Shown here in pieces: positions 43,532 through 52,700 of a stretch of 64,000 nt of DNA (position 1 is its first letter; each line of letters begins with the position of its first letter). The notes beneath the pieces are model-generated. The model saw only the letters and a list, made by a program, of their open reading frames with translations. It was not told where the DNA came from and ran no database searches. Source of the stretch: Pedobacter sp. BMA (GTDB lineage Bacteria; Bacteroidota; Bacteroidia; Sphingobacteriales; Sphingobacteriaceae); the NCBI RefSeq assembly GCF_001027745.1, contig NZ_LECU01000009.1, positions 112,983 through 176,982 on the forward strand. Direction: 5' to 3'. Made by a program: the position numbers and the translations under genes.

Positions 43532-44512
43532 TTATTTCTTTTGATAACTTCCCACGAGTTTGATTAGAACATCGGGGCTATTAGTGATGATTCCATCGAC
43601 ACCAAGCTTTTGTAAAGCCAGCATATCATCTTCTTTATCAACTGTCCAGGGAAGAATCTGCATTTTCTTTGCGTGTGCCTGTGTAACCATTTCTGCGTTT
43701 ACCCCGGTATAATACGGGCTATAGATAGCTGGTACAAAGCCTAAGTTTTTCAGGTCCTCTTCCAGACCGAATTTTTTCGCATTCATCTGTTTAAAATATA
43801 CCTCAACCTCTTTGGCTGATAACCCATATTGCTTTAGCTGTTCTTCGGTTAGATTCATTTTTCCCTGAACCAGAAGTGATAGCTTAATTTGAGGGTAGCT
43901 TCGGTGCAGAACTTTAAGTGTTCTTACATCAAAAGACTGAATAACCAGACGTTTATTAATCCCTTTGGTATTGATTACATCCATCATGGTTTTAACAAAA
44001 ACTTCTGGTGTGGGATTGTATTTTCCATCACCAGCAGGTGAAGATTTGGTTTCAATATTGTAATAAACCGGTTTGAGTTTGTTCTTTTTTACGTAGCTTT
44101 CTACACTGTCGATCAGATCACTCAATAATGGCTTATGGGTTTTGAGTTGCTGTTGATTAGGGAACATGGAGTGAGGTCGTAAACCTGAGCTATATCTGCG
44201 GATGCTGTCATAGGTCATTTTGAATAAACTCAAATCTTTTTGCTCTTCTTTCGTTACAGCAGAACCATCAGGTTTGCTCATAAAAACCGCCGACATATAA
44301 GGGTCGTGGGAAACCACTACTTTCCCATCGGATGAGATAACGACGTCGAGCTCCAGTGTTTTAGCCCCTAGCTTTACCGCATTAAGCATCGCCGGGATGG
44401 TGTTTTCCGGAAGCAAGGCCATCCCACCACGATGTGCCTGAACGTCGATTTTTTGCTGGGAAAATGCTGTGCCGGATAATAACAGGCCAATAAGTAAAAG
44501 TTTTGTCTTCAT
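43532..44512 (-). CDS. Secreted glycerophosphodiester phosphodiesterase
   Basis: The 326-residue protein has a signal peptide (MKTKLLLIGLLLSGTAFSQQ) and the GDPD fold: VQAHRGGMALLPENTIPAML with the catalytic His and Glu, LELDVVISSDGKVVVSHDPY with metal ligands, and IYSPYYTGV plus ILPWTVDKEDDMLAL and GVDGIITNSPDVL near the end. It hydrolyses glycerophosphodiesters in the periplasm to glycerol-3-phosphate and an alcohol. Confidence 0.9.
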   Translation of the reverse strand: MKTKLLLIGLLLSGTAFSQQKIDVQAHRGGMALLPENTIPAMLNAVKLGAKTLELDVVISSDGKVVVSHDPYMSAVFMSKPDGSAVTKEEQKDLSLFKMTYDSIRRYSSGLRPHSMFPNQQQLKTHKPLLSDLIDSVESYVKKNKLKPVYYNIETKSSPAGDGKYNPTPEVFVKTMMDVINTKGINKRLVIQSFDVRTLKVLHRSYPQIKLSLLVQGKMNLTEEQLKQYGLSAKEVEVYFKQMNAKKFGLEEDLKNLGFVPAIYSPYYTGVNAEMVTQAHAKKMQILPWTVDKEDDMLALQKLGVDGIITNSPDVLIKLVGSYQKK

Positions 44513-44651
44513 GATTAGTACGGAATAAAATATCCCGCAAAACTAACAGTGCGGTATACGCAGCGGTATTACGGGAATATTAATTTTGTGCTAACATGAT
44601 AAAGGAATGAAGCATCTACTTTGGTTCTATCTCATAAAAAAGCCTCGTCAA

Positions 44652-45812
44652 CTATTTGAAAAGTTGCTGACTAAAAGTAACAAGATAATCTCTCCAGTTC
44701 GACCAGGTGTGGCCTCCTTCACTTTCCGAATAAGTATATTTCACACCGTATTCGTCTAGTTTTTTCCGGTAATCTGCTACTGATTTGTAAAGGAAATCCG
44801 TTTTTCCTATGCCAATCCAGTATAATTTTAAACCGTTGCTGAATTGTTTTTTAAGTGTAACATCAAAGTTTTCGTAAACCGGAGATGTGGTTTTGCTGAA
44901 AGGCATGATCGCTGGAGAAAAAAGACCAACATAATCGAATGTTTTAGGGTAAAACCTGCTGATGTGAAGGGAATGGAATCCGCCCATGGATAAACCTGCA
45001 ATGGCCCTGTTCGCCTGATTAGCATTTACCCTATAGCTGACTTCAATAAATTTGAGGATATCCATAAATGTTTCTTCCATTTTTCCGTCCATCGTGTGGG
45101 GCAGTTGCATGGTTGGTTTATACATGCCCTTCGAATCTTCTCCTGGTGCTGCACCTTGTGCAACGTTTCCATTGGGCATCACCACAATCATCGGTTTAGC
45201 TTTTCCCTGCGCAATAAGGTTATCTAAAATCTGGGCAGTTCTTCCCAGAGCCAGCCAGGCTTCTTCATCTCCACCCATACCGTGCAGCAGATATAATACC
45301 GGGTATTTGTTTTTCCCTTCCTCATAACCCGGAGGGGTATAGATTGAGATTCTTCTGTTTTTTTCATTGCCCGGAGATTTATACCATCTTTTGCTCACTG
45401 TTCCATGCGGCACATCTTTTACCAGATAATTTTCGGCTTTTCCATCTGGCACAATAACCACGTTCACTACGGATGCCACATCTCTGATCTGATAAACGTT
45501 ATTGGCATCCCGAATTTTGAGTCCATCAACAATAAATGAATAGCTGTATAATTCTGGCTTCACAGGAGGGGTAGTGTAAGTCCAGAGGCCATCGTCCTGT
45601 TTGTTCATCGGAACCGGGTTATTGTGCCCAAGCATGTCACCCTGCAATTCCACCTTTTTTGCGCCTGGGGCCATCAAACGAAAAGTAATACTTTTATCAG
45701 AGTTGATTTCGGGTGAAGTAATTTCCTTATTATTATTGAAATTTAAGTTCTCCTGGGCCTGCACCTGAAGGAAAGTACACAAGAGCATTGCAAAAAGTAA
45801 TTTCTTTAGCAT
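44652..45812 (-). CDS. Secreted esterase with N-terminal CBM48-like domain
   Basis: The 386-residue protein has a signal peptide, a beta-sandwich N-terminal domain (TFRLMAPGAKKVELQGDMLG, with LWTYTTPPVKPELYSYSFIV), and an alpha/beta hydrolase of the esterase D/feruloyl esterase type: ISIYTPPGYEEGKNKYPVLY, LLHGMGGDEEAWL, and the nucleophile elbow AIAGLSMGGFHSLH (Ser). A C-terminal His (EGGHTWSNWRDYL) completes the triad. These enzymes remove acyl or feruloyl groups from plant polysaccharides. It is near the GH97 gene but in the opposite direction. Confidence 0.85.
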   Translation of the reverse strand: MLKKLLFAMLLCTFLQVQAQENLNFNNNKEITSPEINSDKSITFRLMAPGAKKVELQGDMLGHNNPVPMNKQDDGLWTYTTPPVKPELYSYSFIVDGLKIRDANNVYQIRDVASVVNVVIVPDGKAENYLVKDVPHGTVSKRWYKSPGNEKNRRISIYTPPGYEEGKNKYPVLYLLHGMGGDEEAWLALGRTAQILDNLIAQGKAKPMIVVMPNGNVAQGAAPGEDSKGMYKPTMQLPHTMDGKMEETFMDILKFIEVSYRVNANQANRAIAGLSMGGFHSLHISRFYPKTFDYVGLFSPAIMPFSKTTSPVYENFDVTLKKQFSNGLKLYWIGIGKTDFLYKSVADYRKKLDEYGVKYTYSESEGGHTWSNWRDYLVTFSQQLFK

Positions 45813-45906
45813 TGTGAATATATATTAAATGTTAACGTGATATATTTTTTAAAAAATGTCTCTGTCTGTTGAATTATCATTTCTCAATCAGCTTAATATA
45901 ACTTTT

Positions 45907-47247
45907 TTATTCTTTTGATGATGGTACCTTTTGTTTTGATTTAGAAAATAATTTAGGAATGCCGGGTTCCTGTGCGGTATATATCCCTGCTTGTCCGCTG
46001 AAAAGATACGCGGTAAAACAGGCTACAGCAAAGAAAAGAATGTACTGACTGCCAAACAACTCAACGCCCATTACCGTACAGGCCAGTGGTGTATTCGTTG
46101 CACCAGCAAAAACCGCTATGAAGCCCAGTGCTGCGAAAAGGCCTACAGGTGCATCCATCCATCCGGCAAGGGTGTTGCCCAATGTTGCTCCGATGTAGAA
46201 CAGGGGCGTTACTTCGCCACCCTTAAAGCCTGTTCCAAGTGTGATAGCGGTATATATGGTTTTCCATAGCCAGCTGAAATGCTCAGCACCTCCGGCATGG
46301 AAGGCAGAGGCGATGGTTACAGCACCCTTGTATTCAGGATCAACCCCTAAGCTCAGGTAATCGGGTTTGCCCAATAAGAGCGTTAAGAGGATGATTGTCA
46401 GTCCACCGCATACAGGAATCAACCATTTGTTCTTACCTATGTTGGAGAAGAAGGACTTCACCAGGTGTATCGCCAATGAAAAAATGTAGCTTGCCAGTCC
46501 GAATGCAATTGCCGACAAGATTACCTTGAAAAGTAAAAGCAGATTTACCGGAAGATAATCAGAAAGAAAGTAGGATGAATCGGGTATGATATCAATTCGG
46601 TATGGGGTGTGGTGTATGCCCCAGGCAGCTACAGTTAAATCGCCAACAATTCCGGCAATCAGGCATGGAAGTAGAGATGTATAGTTAATCTTTCCGATTA
46701 CCAATACTTCCATTGCAAAAATAGCCCCCGTTAAAGGGGTTCCAAAAACTGCACCAAAGCCTGCGGCAATACCGGCCGTGAGCAATATGCGAATTTCATG
46801 TTCGTCAAGTCTAAACCATTTTCCAAAGGTACCGGCTATACTTCCTCCGATTTGTACTGCGGTACCTTCACGCCCGGCAGAGCCTCCGAACAAATGGGTA
46901 ATGATAGTGGTAACCAGTATCAATGGAGCCATCACCATCGGAACACCGTTTTCAGGCTTGGTGATTTCTGTAAGGATAAGGTTGTTGCCTTTTTCTGAAG
47001 ATTTGCCGGCAACTTTGTAAATCAGGTGAATAACAATACCGGCAAGCGGAAGCAGGTATAGTAACCATTTATTGGCAAACCTCAAATGGATTGCCCCCTG
47101 TAATAACCACAGGAAAAGGGCAACCATGCTGCCGATACTAACGGCTACAGGAATGGTGATCAACGTCCAGCGCAAGGCATAACCAAGGCTCTGAAACTGC
47201 ATTTTTGAGATTATTCGATTCAGGTTATTCATTAGCGGAATTACCAT
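45907..47247 (-). CDS. CLC-family chloride channel or transporter
   Basis: The 446-residue membrane protein has the CLC signatures GGSAGREGTAVQIGGSIAG with the gating Glu, GIAAGFGAVFGTPLTGAIFA, a middle motif GTGFKGGEVTPLFYIGA and the C-terminal FAGATNTPLACTVMG. After GAIFAMEV a Val stands where antiporters have the internal proton-transfer Glu (E203 of the E. coli protein), favouring channel-like function. No CBS domains follow. ATG 47232 is an alternative start. Function is passive or coupled anion transport. Confidence 0.9.
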   Translation of the reverse strand: MVIPLMNNLNRIISKMQFQSLGYALRWTLITIPVAVSIGSMVALFLWLLQGAIHLRFANKWLLYLLPLAGIVIHLIYKVAGKSSEKGNNLILTEITKPENGVPMVMAPLILVTTIITHLFGGSAGREGTAVQIGGSIAGTFGKWFRLDEHEIRILLTAGIAAGFGAVFGTPLTGAIFAMEVLVIGKINYTSLLPCLIAGIVGDLTVAAWGIHHTPYRIDIIPDSSYFLSDYLPVNLLLLFKVILSAIAFGLASYIFSLAIHLVKSFFSNIGKNKWLIPVCGGLTIILLTLLLGKPDYLSLGVDPEYKGAVTIASAFHAGGAEHFSWLWKTIYTAITLGTGFKGGEVTPLFYIGATLGNTLAGWMDAPVGLFAALGFIAVFAGATNTPLACTVMGVELFGSQYILFFAVACFTAYLFSGQAGIYTAQEPGIPKLFSKSKQKVPSSKE

Positions 47248-47396
47248 CGGGATTTCATTATCCGCGATACTTTGCAGGCGCCATCAGCTTTGAAAAGCGG
47301 TTGAATCGGAAGGACACCATTTCCGTAAGTCAAATATAAAAAAGATTTGCCTTTTTTTGCATCAGGACATGCTTATCGGCTTATTACAAGAAATAA

Positions 47397-47540
47397 TTAC
47401 GCAGATTTCCCTCGTCTGCATTTTTCGGAGCAGTATTTTACCTGTTCCCAAACTTTTTCCCATTTCTTGCGCCAGCTAAAGTTGCGTCCACAAACCGTAC
47501 AGCATTTTTGAGGAAGGTTTTGTTTTTTAACCCCTTTCAT
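47397..47540 (-). CDS. DUF2256 small zinc-ribbon-like protein
   Basis: A 47-residue protein from ATG 47538-47540 contains KCCTVCGRNFSWRKKWEKVW and EQVKYCSEKCRR. The paired CxxC and CxxxC cysteines with FSWRKKWE are the defining features of DUF2256, probably a small zinc-binding protein. It overlaps the end of the next upstream gene by 14 bases and so is translationally linked to it. It is too short for length-based detection. Confidence 0.9.
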   Translation of the reverse strand: MKGVKKQNLPQKCCTVCGRNFSWRKKWEKVWEQVKYCSEKCRRGKSA

Positions 47541-48006
47541 CTTTCCACTGCTTCTTTAGTTTTACATATTTTTCATTGGCTTCTGCTGATTTCCACCGAT
47601 CATAAAAGATAGACGCAGATATGGCCTTTTGTGCATCGCCGGTGCCGCGTTCCAGCTGGCGGTAATCCTGATCGGCATCATACTTCTTTCCCCCTTTGTA
47701 ATTGGCATATCTTCTTGCCCGGGTATAACCCATCTGCAGGTATTTGCGGGCCATGTCGGCTCCAACAAAATCATCCGCTCGCAAATACTCAAGGAAAAGT
47801 TTATATATTTTTTCGCTGCTTTCGTTGGCGATATCGGGTGTTTTAAAACGCCAGTATCGGCCAATTTCACTTTTGTATGGCTCGCAGATCAGCACACCTT
47901 GTTCACCCTTGCCTACTCGGTAGGCCTCAGGATGAACTCGGTAGTCGATATCAGGTTTCCATTCGTATTTAGAATGGTCAAAATTGAGATAGCTGGGTTT
48001 GTCCAT
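47527..48006 (-). CDS. DUF4385 family protein
   Basis: The 159-residue soluble protein has YRVHPEAYRVGKGEQGVLIC, EPYKSEIGRYWRFKTPDIAN and DDFVGADMARKYLQMGYTRA followed by RRYANYKGGKKY, the strong conserved core of DUF4385. No catalytic motif can be assigned. It overlaps the DUF2256 gene and follows the 112-residue gene by 11 bases, forming a three-gene unit. Confidence 0.9.
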   Translation of the reverse strand: MDKPSYLNFDHSKYEWKPDIDYRVHPEAYRVGKGEQGVLICEPYKSEIGRYWRFKTPDIANESSEKIYKLFLEYLRADDFVGADMARKYLQMGYTRARRYANYKGGKKYDADQDYRQLERGTGDAQKAISASIFYDRWKSAEANEKYVKLKKQWKDERG

Positions 48007-48017
48007 CTCTGATCTTC

Positions 48018-48356
48018 TTATCCCTGATTGATATGGTCGTTCAGGTAGCTCTCGGCACTGATCAGGTCGTTGTCAACCTGTTCTCTTGCTGTTGCCGATT
48101 CATAATGTAGTGAATCCTCCGCGAACTCACTCAGCAGCGTAAATTTAATTTCACCTTCTTCGGACGCAGCAGGGGCGGCTTTACCTATCACAGTAAATAT
48201 GCCCTCTATACCTTCGTGCACAAAACTGTACTTCACCTGAAAATCATCCTGGTCATCTGTCGGGATTTCCGCAATTTCTGTGTACGCTCTCGCCTGAATC
48301 GTTTCAAGTCCTTGTTTCAATAATTTGATTGCTTGTACTTTTTTATCTGCTGTCAT
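48018..48356 (-). CDS. Hypothetical protein, first gene of the DUF4385 unit
   Basis: The 112-residue soluble protein has AIKLLKQGLETIQARAYTEI near the N-terminus, a beta-rich middle (FQVKYSFVHEGIEGIFTVIG) and an acidic C-terminus (REQVDNDLISAESYLNDHIN). It has no membrane segment. Family not recognised. It is co-transcribed with the DUF4385 and DUF2256 genes (11-base gap). Confidence 0.55.
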   Translation of the reverse strand: MTADKKVQAIKLLKQGLETIQARAYTEIAEIPTDDQDDFQVKYSFVHEGIEGIFTVIGKAAPAASEEGEIKFTLLSEFAEDSLHYESATAREQVDNDLISAESYLNDHINQG

Positions 48357-48608
48357 AGGTTTTGTTTTTATTTCCTGTTTAACATTTCGCTGTCGCTAAA
48401 GTTTTAGAATTGCCTGAATAGCTAAATAAACAAAGCTGCTTTCATCAAATTCTTTAGCCTGGTTTTAAGTAAGATCAAGATTTAAATTGCGCTGTAAGTT
48501 TCAGCAAAAAATTAATTGCATCTTCTAAACAATTCGCAGGTAGATCATGTTGAATAAATATGGGCCAGTTGATCTTAAAAAGGGTTTTGGTTATAGAGGA
48601 GGAATAAA

Positions 48609-48971
48609 ATGAAAAAGAAAATATGTGTGCTGGAAGATGATCACGCTATCCGCGACGTTTTAAATATTTTATTATCAGAAGAAGATTACGAGGTGAGCAT
48701 GTTTTCGTGCATTAAAGACCTGATGAGGGCGCGCCACCATTATACGCCGGATCTATACCTGCTTGATGTCCGTTTGCCTGATGGAAATGGAATAGATCTT
48801 TGCAGAAAAATTAACAATGATAAGCATACACACGATATACCAGTGGTGATGATGAGCGCTAACGTAAGTTCGCGCGAAATTGGGATTGGTTGTAAAGCGA
48901 AAGCTTTTGTAGAGAAACCGTTTGATTTGGATCATGTAATCGACAGCGTGGAATTTGCCATGCGCAAATAA
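48609..48971 (+). CDS. Single-domain response regulator (receiver)
   Basis: The 120-residue protein is a receiver domain only: acidic pair Asp10-Asp11 (CVLEDDHAIR), phosphoacceptor Asp53 (YLLDVRLPDGNG), Ser83 (MMSANVS) and Lys103 (FVEKPFDL). No output domain exists, so it acts like CheY/Spo0F by contacting a partner. A strong GAGGAGGA ribosome-binding site precedes the ATG, unusual for this phylum. It is closely similar to the protein at 57553, a paralogue. Confidence 0.9.
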   Translation: MKKKICVLEDDHAIRDVLNILLSEEDYEVSMFSCIKDLMRARHHYTPDLYLLDVRLPDGNGIDLCRKINNDKHTHDIPVVMMSANVSSREIGIGCKAKAFVEKPFDLDHVIDSVEFAMRK

Positions 48972-49064
48972 CGATAGGAATCAAATACTATTTCCATTTT
49001 TTAGAACCAGAAGAATGTAATTATCTGGTGCCTGACGGAAGGCTACTTGTAGCGAATGATATCG

Positions 49065-49349
49065 CTAATTGGGCATTGAACTGGAATCAGGTTTTAACAG
49101 AATAGAATGACTATGATTCGGGCCGAGGATAAAAATAATCCTTAGTTCGGCGTATAAAGCTACGGAAGCTTTCGCCAGGGCTTGTCTGGCAAATTGTATC
49201 ATCGCAGGCTCATCGCGAAAACTCAATGCTGTCGGAATATCAAATGCAATAATATTTGGTTTACCTATTTTAATGCTGATGTCAAGATCATTCAACACAT
49301 TTTCCAGCTTTCCGGCTGCACGCACAAGATCGTTTAAATTTAGTACCAT
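49065..49349 (-). CDS. Hypothetical protein
   Basis: From ATG 49349 (the frame starts at 49430 but its first 27 codons look non-coding) a 94-residue protein reads MVLNLNDLVRAAGKLENVLN, DISIKIGKPNIIAFDIPTAL and SFRDEPAMIQFARQALAKAS. It has no signal peptide. Family not recognised. It shares no operon with either neighbour. Confidence 0.45.
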   Translation of the reverse strand: MVLNLNDLVRAAGKLENVLNDLDISIKIGKPNIIAFDIPTALSFRDEPAMIQFARQALAKASVALYAELRIIFILGPNHSHSILLKPDSSSMPN

Positions 49350-49465
49350 AACATAAATCTTAACTGGAGAAACACTTTTGAGGCATTTTAGTTTGCGGTC
49401 GCGGAAAAATATGCAACCAAAGTCAAACAAATTTCGTCTACCTTCAAAATTACTTATATTTTGAA

Positions 49466-50536
49466 ATGAAAAACATTCTTAACTTAATCCTGCTATTGAT
49501 TTTTTCTCTGGGTGCTTCAGCTCAGTCTGTTAGTGCGAAGAAGGAAGAGTCAATCGTCGAAACATCAGGTCGCTCCGTTCAGGATAGCATCGATACTTTT
49601 TATAAAGAACTTTTTAAGGCCTTAAAGATTGGCTATCTGCATCGCAAATCAGTGGACTGGAAAAGTGTGGAGCCTGAAACCTATAAGCGTTTGGCGACTT
49701 ATAAAAGCTTTAAAACTTCTCTTAATGAAATTAGTACCTTGTTTGATAAGATCAATGCGACGCATTGTTTAGTGTACCGTAGGGAGGGCAAATATTCAGC
49801 AACGCATAAGGTGATTGCAAAAGACCGCTACTCCGCGCAATGGAAAAAGAAATATGATACCAGACCAGCGTTTGAGGTAAAAGTACTGCAAGGGAAGTAC
49901 GGCTATATTTTAGTCCCTGGTATGGTGTTCTTTGACAATAGTGCTGAAAATATAAGTCGCATTGCGCAGCCTTTATATGAGCAGATTGCTCAAGTCAAAA
50001 ACAATGATAACATTGAGGGCTGGATAGTAGATTTACGGTTTAACACGGGGGGTAACGCAGCCCCTATGCTGCTGGCGCTGTATGACCTTCTTGGTGATCA
50101 TGATATCTGGGGTGAACTTAATGTAGATAAGAGGTCAGTAAGTAAATATAAGCTAGACAAGGGCAATTACATCCAAAAATCTAAAGTTATTTCATCTGTA
50201 TCTCCTAATGGTCGTTTATTAGATCAGGCGAAAGTGGCTGTCATCACCGGATTGTTCACTGGAAGTTCGGGAGAAATTACCGCGCTGGCTTTTAAAGGCA
50301 GAGCTAATACGCGTTTTATTGGTGAAAACACGGCTAGCTATACTACAGGCAACGTTTCCTGGCCTTTGCCATTTAATACCACGATGGCCCTGACTACAGG
50401 GTACGACAGCGACAGAAATGGGATTTACTATGATTACATCGTACCTGACGTGGCAGTATCAAAACAAGATAATTTTGATGATCTATCACTGGATGGCAAC
50501 ATCATCGAATCGATTAAATTCATAAAGGGAGGATGA
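49466..50536 (+). CDS. Secreted S41-family peptidase
   Basis: The 356-residue protein has a signal peptide (MKNILNLILLLIFSLGASAQ), an N-terminal helical domain, and a tail-specific protease core: GWIVDLRFNTGGNAAPML, then VAVITGLFTGSSGEITALAF with nucleophile Ser in GSSGE, RFIGENTASYTTGN, and DYIVPDVAVSKQD. It lacks a PDZ domain, fitting the small Bacteroidota S41 subgroup. It is monocistronic with a terminator at 50738. Confidence 0.85.
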   Translation: MKNILNLILLLIFSLGASAQSVSAKKEESIVETSGRSVQDSIDTFYKELFKALKIGYLHRKSVDWKSVEPETYKRLATYKSFKTSLNEISTLFDKINATHCLVYRREGKYSATHKVIAKDRYSAQWKKKYDTRPAFEVKVLQGKYGYILVPGMVFFDNSAENISRIAQPLYEQIAQVKNNDNIEGWIVDLRFNTGGNAAPMLLALYDLLGDHDIWGELNVDKRSVSKYKLDKGNYIQKSKVISSVSPNGRLLDQAKVAVITGLFTGSSGEITALAFKGRANTRFIGENTASYTTGNVSWPLPFNTTMALTTGYDSDRNGIYYDYIVPDVAVSKQDNFDDLSLDGNIIESIKFIKGG

Positions 50537-50737
50537 GAAATATTTATTTGCCTTAACAATCAGTAACATACATTAAAAAGCAAGTGGTGCGAAAACAATA
50601 TCAGCTGAGTATGGTTTATATGCTACCTATGAAAAAACAGGTCGAAGAACTTTGGGTAGTTCAAGATCAAAAATGGCCATCATGCGTAATGGTGGCCATT
50701 CCTAAAGTGAATTTGTTTGGTTAATTATTTATATGTG

Positions 50738-50765
50738 AAAGGCAGTCGTGAGATAGCCTTTTTTT
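50738..50765 (+). terminator. Intrinsic terminator after the S41 peptidase gene
   Basis: AAAGGC (50738-50743) pairs with GCCTTT (50756-50761), followed by TTTT. An upstream perfect hairpin (AATGGCCA/TGGCCATT, 50672-50700) has no T-tract and probably serves another purpose. Confidence 0.6.
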
Positions 50766-50782
50766 ATTTCCAGCCATCTGGA

Positions 50783-51169
50783 TTATCGTTGCCTGGTGAT
50801 GTGTAAATTGTAGGTTTCATGTATTTGCTCATCAATTCTCATTAATTTAAGAATCACGCCAGCGGGAACGGCTTCATTCACATTCCATTTCCAAAAGATA
50901 TTGTCGGGTACATGTTCAAAATTGAGTACCTGATTACCCGATCGTAATTTCCAGTAATAAACTGTACTTCCAATAGGTTGCTTGTCCTCAATATAAAAGG
51001 TTTTTTTTTGCACATCCTCAAGGGTAACGTGATCGGTTTCTACCGGTGCTAATTTCATGGTTTGCTCATGTTTCCGGGCTTTAATGCCTTTGGGTACATA
51101 AAGGGAAGCGAGTAGTGATAATGGTATAACCAGAATGGCTAATGCAATTAAAAAGTGTTTAGGTTTCAT
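50783..51169 (-). CDS. Hypothetical membrane-anchored protein
   Basis: The 128-residue protein has an N-terminal membrane helix (HFLIALAILVIPLSLLASLY) and a soluble domain with VTLEDVQKKTFYIEDKQP, TVYYWKLRSGNQVLNFEHVP and PAGVILKLMRIDEQIHE. It is probably a bitopic or periplasmic protein. Family not recognised. Single gene. Confidence 0.5.
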   Translation of the reverse strand: MKPKHFLIALAILVIPLSLLASLYVPKGIKARKHEQTMKLAPVETDHVTLEDVQKKTFYIEDKQPIGSTVYYWKLRSGNQVLNFEHVPDNIFWKWNVNEAVPAGVILKLMRIDEQIHETYNLHITRQR

Positions 51170-51390
51170 TGATAAAAGGAAAATTAATTCTTCAAAATTA
51201 CCAATATGGCAAGCCTTTGTAAATAGCTCAAAAAGGCTATCCTGGCATGAATATGAAAGCTAACGTTTTTCAGCAGTAGGGCTTATGCCGTAACTTGAAA
51301 AGCTCACATCAGCTTAAATCTGTATGTTGAGTAGTTAATGTATTTTTATTAACATCTGATTAATTTCTTCCGATTGATAAACGGGTTTTA

Positions 51391-51398
51391 TAGCTTTG
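51391..51398 (+). promoter_or_regulatory. Candidate -7 promoter box close to a start codon
   Basis: TAGCTTTG matches TAnnTTTG and ends four bases before the ATG at 51403, so transcription would begin near or at the start codon. No clear TTG -33 element at the usual spacing was found. Confidence 0.4.
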
Positions 51399-51402
51399 TA
51401 CT

Positions 51403-51585
51403 ATGCAGGAGCTATCTTTATCCATACAGATTGATCTTATCGAATTAAAGGCCAGATATGCCTTTATTATGGATGAATTAGGTGAGAATTTTTCTGATGA
51501 ATACCTGATGCAGCACCAGGTTAAGCAGAAACTATCACAAGAGATGATTCGTGAGATGTTCCGCATCTTAGCGTATCAGACCTAA
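51403..51585 (+). CDS. Small helical protein, possibly leaderless mRNA
   Basis: The 60-residue soluble protein (MQELSLSIQIDLIELKARYA then FIMDELGENFSDEYLMQHQV and KQKLSQEMIREMFRILAYQT) is wholly helical with amphipathic segments. The best promoter box lies so close that the message would be nearly leaderless. Family not recognised. It ends tail-to-tail with the hotdog protein gene (4-base overlap). Coding is moderately supported. Confidence 0.5.
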   Translation: MQELSLSIQIDLIELKARYAFIMDELGENFSDEYLMQHQVKQKLSQEMIREMFRILAYQT

Positions 51586-52031
51586 TTAAAATGATATAAG
51601 AAAACCACGTTACCTGTGTAAGCAGTTACCGTTGATCCTTTAATATCGAGATCTGCCTGAATAACAACTTTAGTGATCCCGCGAAGATCGGAGATTGATA
51701 TCAGCTTGGCGCGCAGCATTACCTCGTCATCAACGCGGACTTCCTGATTAAATTTGAAATTCTCTATCCCGTAGTTTACCTCCATTTTAACATCCCTGAT
51801 GTCTGCTATTTGTTTCCACAAATAAGGGATCAGCGATAACGTCAGATACCCAGGTACAAATTCAGAATCAACTGGTGCTTGTTCTTTAGCTTTACCGTTG
51901 TCACTTGTGTAATTATCCGTTGCATCAGCAAACCTGTTGGTTTGTTGCTGGTTTATTTTGTGCCATTTGGATTGCCCAATTTGGATTCCTAAATAAGACT
52001 TGTATTCTTCAAAACTACTAATAATCACCAT
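51582..52031 (-). CDS. MaoC-like hotdog-fold protein lacking the dehydratase dyad
   Basis: The 149-residue protein has the MaoC fold with QTNRFADAT, GYLTLSLIPYLWKQIADIRD and a C-terminal VVIQADLDIKGS strand. In active MaoC hydratases FADATGDxQWIHxD carries the catalytic Asp and His. Here the sequence is FADATDNYTSDNGKAKEQAP, without that Asp-x4-His pair. It therefore is probably not a hydratase, or uses another mechanism. Single gene. Confidence 0.7.
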   Translation of the reverse strand: MVIISSFEEYKSYLGIQIGQSKWHKINQQQTNRFADATDNYTSDNGKAKEQAPVDSEFVPGYLTLSLIPYLWKQIADIRDVKMEVNYGIENFKFNQEVRVDDEVMLRAKLISISDLRGITKVVIQADLDIKGSTVTAYTGNVVFLYHFN

Positions 52032-52238
52032 TAGCTTTATAATATAATATCAATACAATCTGGACGTAGTCTCAAAGTTTAAATATCTCCGCTGAACATT
52101 CCCATCTGAATAAAAAGCTAATATATCATAATAATGGTTACCAAGTTTTATTTTTGCCAATTGACGAATGAAATTACCTCGTTTTAGATAACTTTCTATC
52201 GCTAGAAGTTCAGGCTGAGACTCAGTAGATAAGTAAGT

Positions 52239-52700
52239 TTAAAAACTAATGTTGTGTGTATTTTTAATTTCGGCCATAGCAAAAGTACTGTGTGTGCTGC
52301 CTATACTTTCAACAGAACCAAGTTTATTGAATACAAAGTCCTGATAGTGTTTCATATCTTTGGCATAAACCTTTAGAATAAAGTCGTAGTCTCCCGAGAC
52401 ATTATAGCATTCCACCACTTCATCAATATTCATAATATCTTCTACAAAGCGGTTACCAATTTTCTTGTCATGTTGCTTCAGCTTAATGTTGCAGAATACG
52501 ATGAATCCCTGATTGAATTTCCCCGCATCCAGAATGGCAATATATTTTTTGATATATCCGGCGGTTTCGAGTCGTCTGATCCTTTCGAAAACTGGAGAAG
52601 GGGATAGATTTACCTTTTCTGCAAGTTCCTTATTGGTGTGTTTTGAATTGTTTGCGAGGGTCTTTAATAATAACAAGTCTGTTTCATCAAGTTCAGTCAT
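52239..52700 (-). CDS. Lrp/AsnC-family transcriptional regulator
   Basis: The 153-residue protein has an N-terminal HTH (DETDLLLLKTLANNSKHTNK, ELAEKVNLSPSPVFERIRRL) and a C-terminal RAM ligand-binding domain (ECYNVSGDYDFILKVYAKDM). Lrp-type regulators respond to amino acids. It is divergent from the riboswitch-controlled metE and could sense methionine or a related amino acid, though that is inference. Confidence 0.9.
   Translation of the reverse strand: MTELDETDLLLLKTLANNSKHTNKELAEKVNLSPSPVFERIRRLETAGYIKKYIAILDAGKFNQGFIVFCNIKLKQHDKKIGNRFVEDIMNIDEVVECYNVSGDYDFILKVYAKDMKHYQDFVFNKLGSVESIGSTHSTFAMAEIKNTHNISF

Noticed and set aside
50672..50700. Perfect hairpin AATGGCCA/TGGCCATT as terminator of the S41 gene
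   Set aside because: No T-tract follows; the T-rich hairpin at 50738-50765 is the better terminator.
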